Of a DNA stretch of 64,000 bases, positions 62,401-64,000 are shown one piece after another; within the stretch, counting starts at the first letter, position 1; each line of letters starts with the position of its first letter. The translations under genes were made by a program, and so were the position numbers. Below the pieces are notes generated by a model. That model did no database searches and had not been told where the DNA came from. It was given only the letters and a program-made list of their open reading frames with translations. The DNA is from Desmonostoc muscorum FACHB-395 (GTDB lineage: Bacteria > Cyanobacteriota > Cyanobacteriia > Cyanobacteriales > Nostocaceae), in the NCBI RefSeq assembly GCF_014698035.1, contig NZ_JACJSF010000033.1:1-64000 (forward strand), read 5' to 3'.

Positions 62401-63075
62401 TACCTGTTGCGTCACTTCGCTACATACGCAAAGCATACCCTTAATTACACCTTCGTCATCTTCAACAGGGCTGTAAGACAGACTGAAGTGAGCTTCCTCA
62501 TTATAATCTGCTCGGTTCACCACCATCATTTGGTCTTCTACCCAGTTGGGAACACCCGTTGTCATCACTTCAACAATCATCGGTCCAATTACATCCCAGG
62601 ATTCCGATTGCGTTTCTTGGATAGACCTACCTAGCGCAAGAGGGTGTTTTGCCCCAATTAAACTAGTATACGCATCATTATAAATTTGAACTAGATCCTG
62701 CCCCCAAAGTAAAATCATTGGATACCGTGACCCCAGCAGAGTACGTATCGTTGCTCTCAAGCTTTGTGGCCATGTTTCTACACTGCCAACAGATGTACTT
62801 GCCCAATCCAAATGACGTATACGCTCCCTCATTTCACCAGAGCCAGAAAACATATTTAAGCGCTTATCGCTAACAGCGCTGTTAATTGTTGCACTCTCTT
62901 GTGAATTACCTTGCCTTTTAGGGTTTGAGCTTGATACCTGTTGTTGAAGTAGTCGCAGGGCTTGGCGAACGACCTCGCTTGCTGATTTATACTTTCCTGA
63001 GTTGACTAGCGAGCTAATAAATTCATTGAAATCAGGAGTTAGTGATACGTTTTGCGTTGTGCGTTGACGATCCAC
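59431..63075 (-). CDS. Hybrid histidine kinase with N-terminal ParD-like RHH domain
   Basis: 1214 residues from a GTG at 63075 (AGGAG eight bases upstream; a TTG eight codons earlier is less likely). Order: ParD/CopG-type ribbon-helix-helix (about 7-48; NVSLTPDFNEFISSLVNSGK, SASEVVRQALRLL), PAS-like (about 85-230), GAF-like (240-400), HisKA 1 (VSHEFRTP, His near 420) and HATPase, a KGEREKG-type low-complexity insert (about 668-684), receiver 1 (SDIMMPGIDG), HisKA 2 (LSHEIRTP, His near 850) and HATPase, receiver 2 (SDLGMPESDG). There is no membrane segment. A DNA-binding antitoxin-type domain on a kinase is unusual. No ParE toxin gene is adjacent. The HATPase signatures (DTGTGIP, GSGIGLSLV; DTGNGI, GGLGLGLAIV) are intact. 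Confidence 0.93.
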   Translation of the reverse strand: MDRQRTTQNVSLTPDFNEFISSLVNSGKYKSASEVVRQALRLLQQQVSSSNPKRQGNSQESATINSAVSDKRLNMFSGSGEMRERIRHLDWASTSVGSVETWPQSLRATIRTLLGSRYPMILLWGQDLVQIYNDAYTSLIGAKHPLALGRSIQETQSESWDVIGPMIVEVMTTGVPNWVEDQMMVVNRADYNEEAHFSLSYSPVEDDEGVIKGMLCVCSEVTQQVLGERRLRLQRDLAARSSDTRGVEITCKDILSTIAEYSQDVPFALIYLSEPDGKTMRLCGSVRANINESIAPLRVVLEEFTGIWPLAEVMLGNTTLIEGLNRHITIVGGPWNEIVNQAIALPIPSSNITAPIGVLIAGISPNRRLDESYKSFYELLTGQVSVSLRNAQAYEEERKKAQALVELDRAKTAFFNNVSHEFRTPLTLILGPLEDVLSSKNGSKVTTEEREQLQLVHRNSLRLLKLVNTLLDFSRIEANRIEAVYEPVDLAEFTTELASVFRSTIERAGLRLIVDCPPLPEAVYVDRQMWEKIVLNLLSNAFKFTFIGQISVSLRWYTEYVELEVQDTGTGIPTAELPHLFERFYRVQGSKGRTYEGSGIGLSLVQDLIQLHGGSIRVSSKVNQGSSFIVLLPTGTAHLPVERIASGHDLPNTASVRAAFVEEAWRWLPEEGEREKGKGKKDSFPPAPTSRARILLADDNADMRDYLKHLLQPHYEVEAVPDGVAALAAARRQTPDLILSDIMMPGIDGLQLLCKLRSESSTREVPIILLSARAGEESRVEGLEMGADDYLIKPFSARELLARVRTNIELSRLRKDALAQQAERIREQAARVEAEAANLIKDEFLQVLSHEIRTPLNGMLGWVKMLRLGKLNSSETTRALETIERNALAQARLVDDLLDVSCIIRGQLRLEKLPVSLISVITEAIETVKPQAEAKDITISCMLDPCASSVSGDASRLQQVVWNLLSNAIKFTPSRGRVEVCLEAVGTDALLQVKDTGNGIKADFLPYIFERFRQADASTTRTYGGLGLGLAIVRHLVEMHGGKVEADSLGLGLGATFGVRLPLMSISCISEGAESISVNNDSQISLNGLRVLVVDDEADARELVVFILKQHGALVSEAASVAQALSALESAIPHILISDLGMPESDGYSFIRKIRALPVEKGGKMPAIALSAYAKEEDRRRALLTGFQMYLSKPFDPDELVVMVASLSGRFQQT
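61020..61070. repeat. Purine-rich repeat arm within the hybrid kinase gene
   Basis: CCTTTTTCCCTTTTCCCTTT and following CCCTTTCCCC (plus strand) correspond to one arm of the hairpin repeats at 33.6, 34.7 and 47.0 kb. It encodes EGEREKGKGKK in frame, between the first kinase core and receiver 1, a linker where an insertion is tolerated. Confidence 0.65.
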
Positions 63076-63099
63076 GTCACTTTCTCCTAACTGTGGCAA

Positions 63100-63476
63100 A
63101 AATTGACAATCATCTTTTAATCATATTATGCCATAAATCATCAGTCTGTTAAGAAGTTAAACTTAGTTAATTACCTAATTTATAGTGTCTGGGTAAGTTT
63201 TTCTTGATATTCTATATCTTTACGTTGGCACTATTTATCTACAGTTTCTTTGGCAGTCACAAGCATAGGTGCGATCGCTTTCGATAGAGTTGGCTTCACC
63301 TTTTCGCCTATGCTCCCATCAGCAGCTTATAGTTGAAAACTTTGAATTATTTTGGTTAAGTCAAGTTTGTCTGCCATTGCGATTGTCACTGTAGCCATAA
63401 GTTGAGCAAATTAGGTTCTTGTCAGATTGAGTTTTTTAAATACTCTAGTTATTCTCGTTTTACTTTATCAGGAGTG
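63100..63476. other. Intergenic region between two hybrid kinases
   Basis: About 375 bp without a gene. It contains one GCGATCGC octamer at 63271 and AT-rich sequence that should hold the promoter of the leftward kinase. No hairpin or RNA was recognised. Confidence 0.5.
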
Positions 63477-64000
63477 CTATCCGCAAGCGATTAAACTTAT
63501 AATCGTTTGCACAAGCATCTCTGGCTCAATTGGTTTAGAAACATGCTTTTGAAATCCAGCTAGTAGAGCCTGATTTTGATCAGTTTCCCCAGCGTATGCA
63601 GTAAGGGCAACTGCTGGAATTGGCTTACCTTGTTCCATTGCGCGAATTTGCCGCATGAGCATATAACCATCCATCTCTGGCATTCCAATGTCACTGACCA
63701 GTACATCGAGTTTCGACTGGGCTAGGACTTCTAATGCTGCAATCGCCGATGGCACAGAGGTAACGATCGCTCCAGCCAGTTCTAGAACAAAGCCGATAAA
63801 CTCACGAGTGTCTGTGTCATCATCAACGACAAGCACTCTCACATTTGAGAGCGGTAAGTCCTGAAGCGTCGGCAATACAGCAATCTGTTCATCTGTTGTC
63901 CCATAATTTTTATTTCTGGGCAATGGCAACTTGACAATAAATGTTGCTCCCTGTCCTTCACCTGAACTCTCGACTTGAATCGTGCCTCCATGCAGTTCGA
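63477..64000 (-). CDS. Hybrid histidine kinase, C-terminal part (runs off the window)
   Basis: In frame from the right edge the sequence begins with the end of a HATPase (LHGGTIQVESSGEGQGATFI, VKLPLPRN) and continues into a receiver domain: VRVLVVDDDTDTREFIGFVL, DVLVSDIGMPEMDGYMLMRQ (phospho-Asp), IPAVALTAYAGETDQNQALL and GFQKHVSKPIEPEM. A TTG near 63929 could be mistaken for a start, but the kinase frame is open upstream of it. The gene's N-terminus lies outside the window. It is closely similar to the C-terminus of the kinase at 59431. Confidence 0.92.
   Translation of the reverse strand, partial: ELHGGTIQVESSGEGQGATFIVKLPLPRNKNYGTTDEQIAVLPTLQDLPLSNVRVLVVDDDTDTREFIGFVLELAGAIVTSVPSAIAALEVLAQSKLDVLVSDIGMPEMDGYMLMRQIRAMEQGKPIPAVALTAYAGETDQNQALLAGFQKHVSKPIEPEMLVQTIISLIACG

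Noticed and set aside
59431-63099. A ParDE toxin-antitoxin pair at the kinase start
   Set aside because: Only the ParD-like part is visible; no ParE-like frame was found on either strand nearby.
63477-63929. A stand-alone response regulator starting at a TTG near 63929
   Set aside because: The same frame continues upstream as HATPase sequence to the window edge, so it is the tail of a hybrid kinase.
1-64000. tRNA, rRNA or known riboswitches
   Set aside because: No cloverleaf, rRNA segment or recognisable riboswitch core was seen by eye; a covariance-model search would be needed to exclude small RNAs.

Overview
The window looks like accessory-rich DNA from a filamentous, nitrogen-fixing-type cyanobacterium (Nostocales). 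Signs of this are roughly 40% GC by eye, many GCGATCGC (HIP1) octamers, heptamer short tandem repeats, cyanobacterial families (DUF928, DUF1822, KGK, DUF1392, CyRepA1-type replication protein, WGxxGxxG) and long multi-sensor kinases. I ran no searches; all assignments come from motif reading.

Layout. (1) 1-4.7 kb, minus strand: a probable operon of wall-degrading enzymes, GH64 beta-1,3-glucanase -> LysM-GH19 chitinase -> fungal-type GH16 glucanase (one in-frame TGA) -> CAP protein. None has a signal peptide. Two remnants of a sulfatase start lie downstream. (2) 4.8-12.5 kb: DUF928, TPR-CHAT protease and a two-partner-secretion haemagglutinin with 195-bp repeats, enclosed by inverted copies of a hairpin repeat. 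(3) 12.6-15.9 kb: NarK-type nitrate/nitrite transporter, GAF protein and an oxygenase-only nitric oxide synthase. (4) 16-20.9 kb, minus: sigma-70-like factor -> DUF1822 -> CHAT-CHASE2 membrane protein. (5) 21-28 kb: small and broken genes (YbaK, DUF5674), an IS630 element sitting exactly inside a gene that can be rebuilt, and a 620-residue orphan.

(6) 28-32.6 kb, minus: one intact and three decayed copies of a plasmid-type regulatory/structural family, interleaved with a TPR-rifampin ADP-ribosyltransferase, a GNAT acetyltransferase and a KGK protein, headed by an XRE repressor. (7) 32.7-44.6 kb, plus: a plasmid-like operon set (small hypothetical proteins, HTH, BRO-N, AlkB-like dioxygenase, CyRepA1 primase/helicase, DnaB fragment, RecD-like helicase, ASCH), expressed divergently from the repressor across an operator-like palindrome. 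It resembles an integrated or resident plasmid backbone; no integrase is visible.

(8) 45.3-52.2 kb: a giant Ser/Thr kinase-AAA-GAF-PAS-GGDEF sensor, cut by an IS5-type element whose far side is the tail of an unrelated FkbM methyltransferase. A 141-bp palindromic element is inserted in frame in the kinase. (9) 53-64 kb: a signalling district with several stand-alone REC proteins, a NarL-type regulator, a hybrid kinase with an N-terminal ParD-like ribbon-helix-helix domain, and the tail of a second hybrid kinase leaving the window.

The strongest leads are the leaderless fungal-wall-lysis set, the NarK-GAF-NOS group, the ParD-hybrid-kinase fusion, the paired CHAT loci, and the modular family copies carrying resistance-type cargo.
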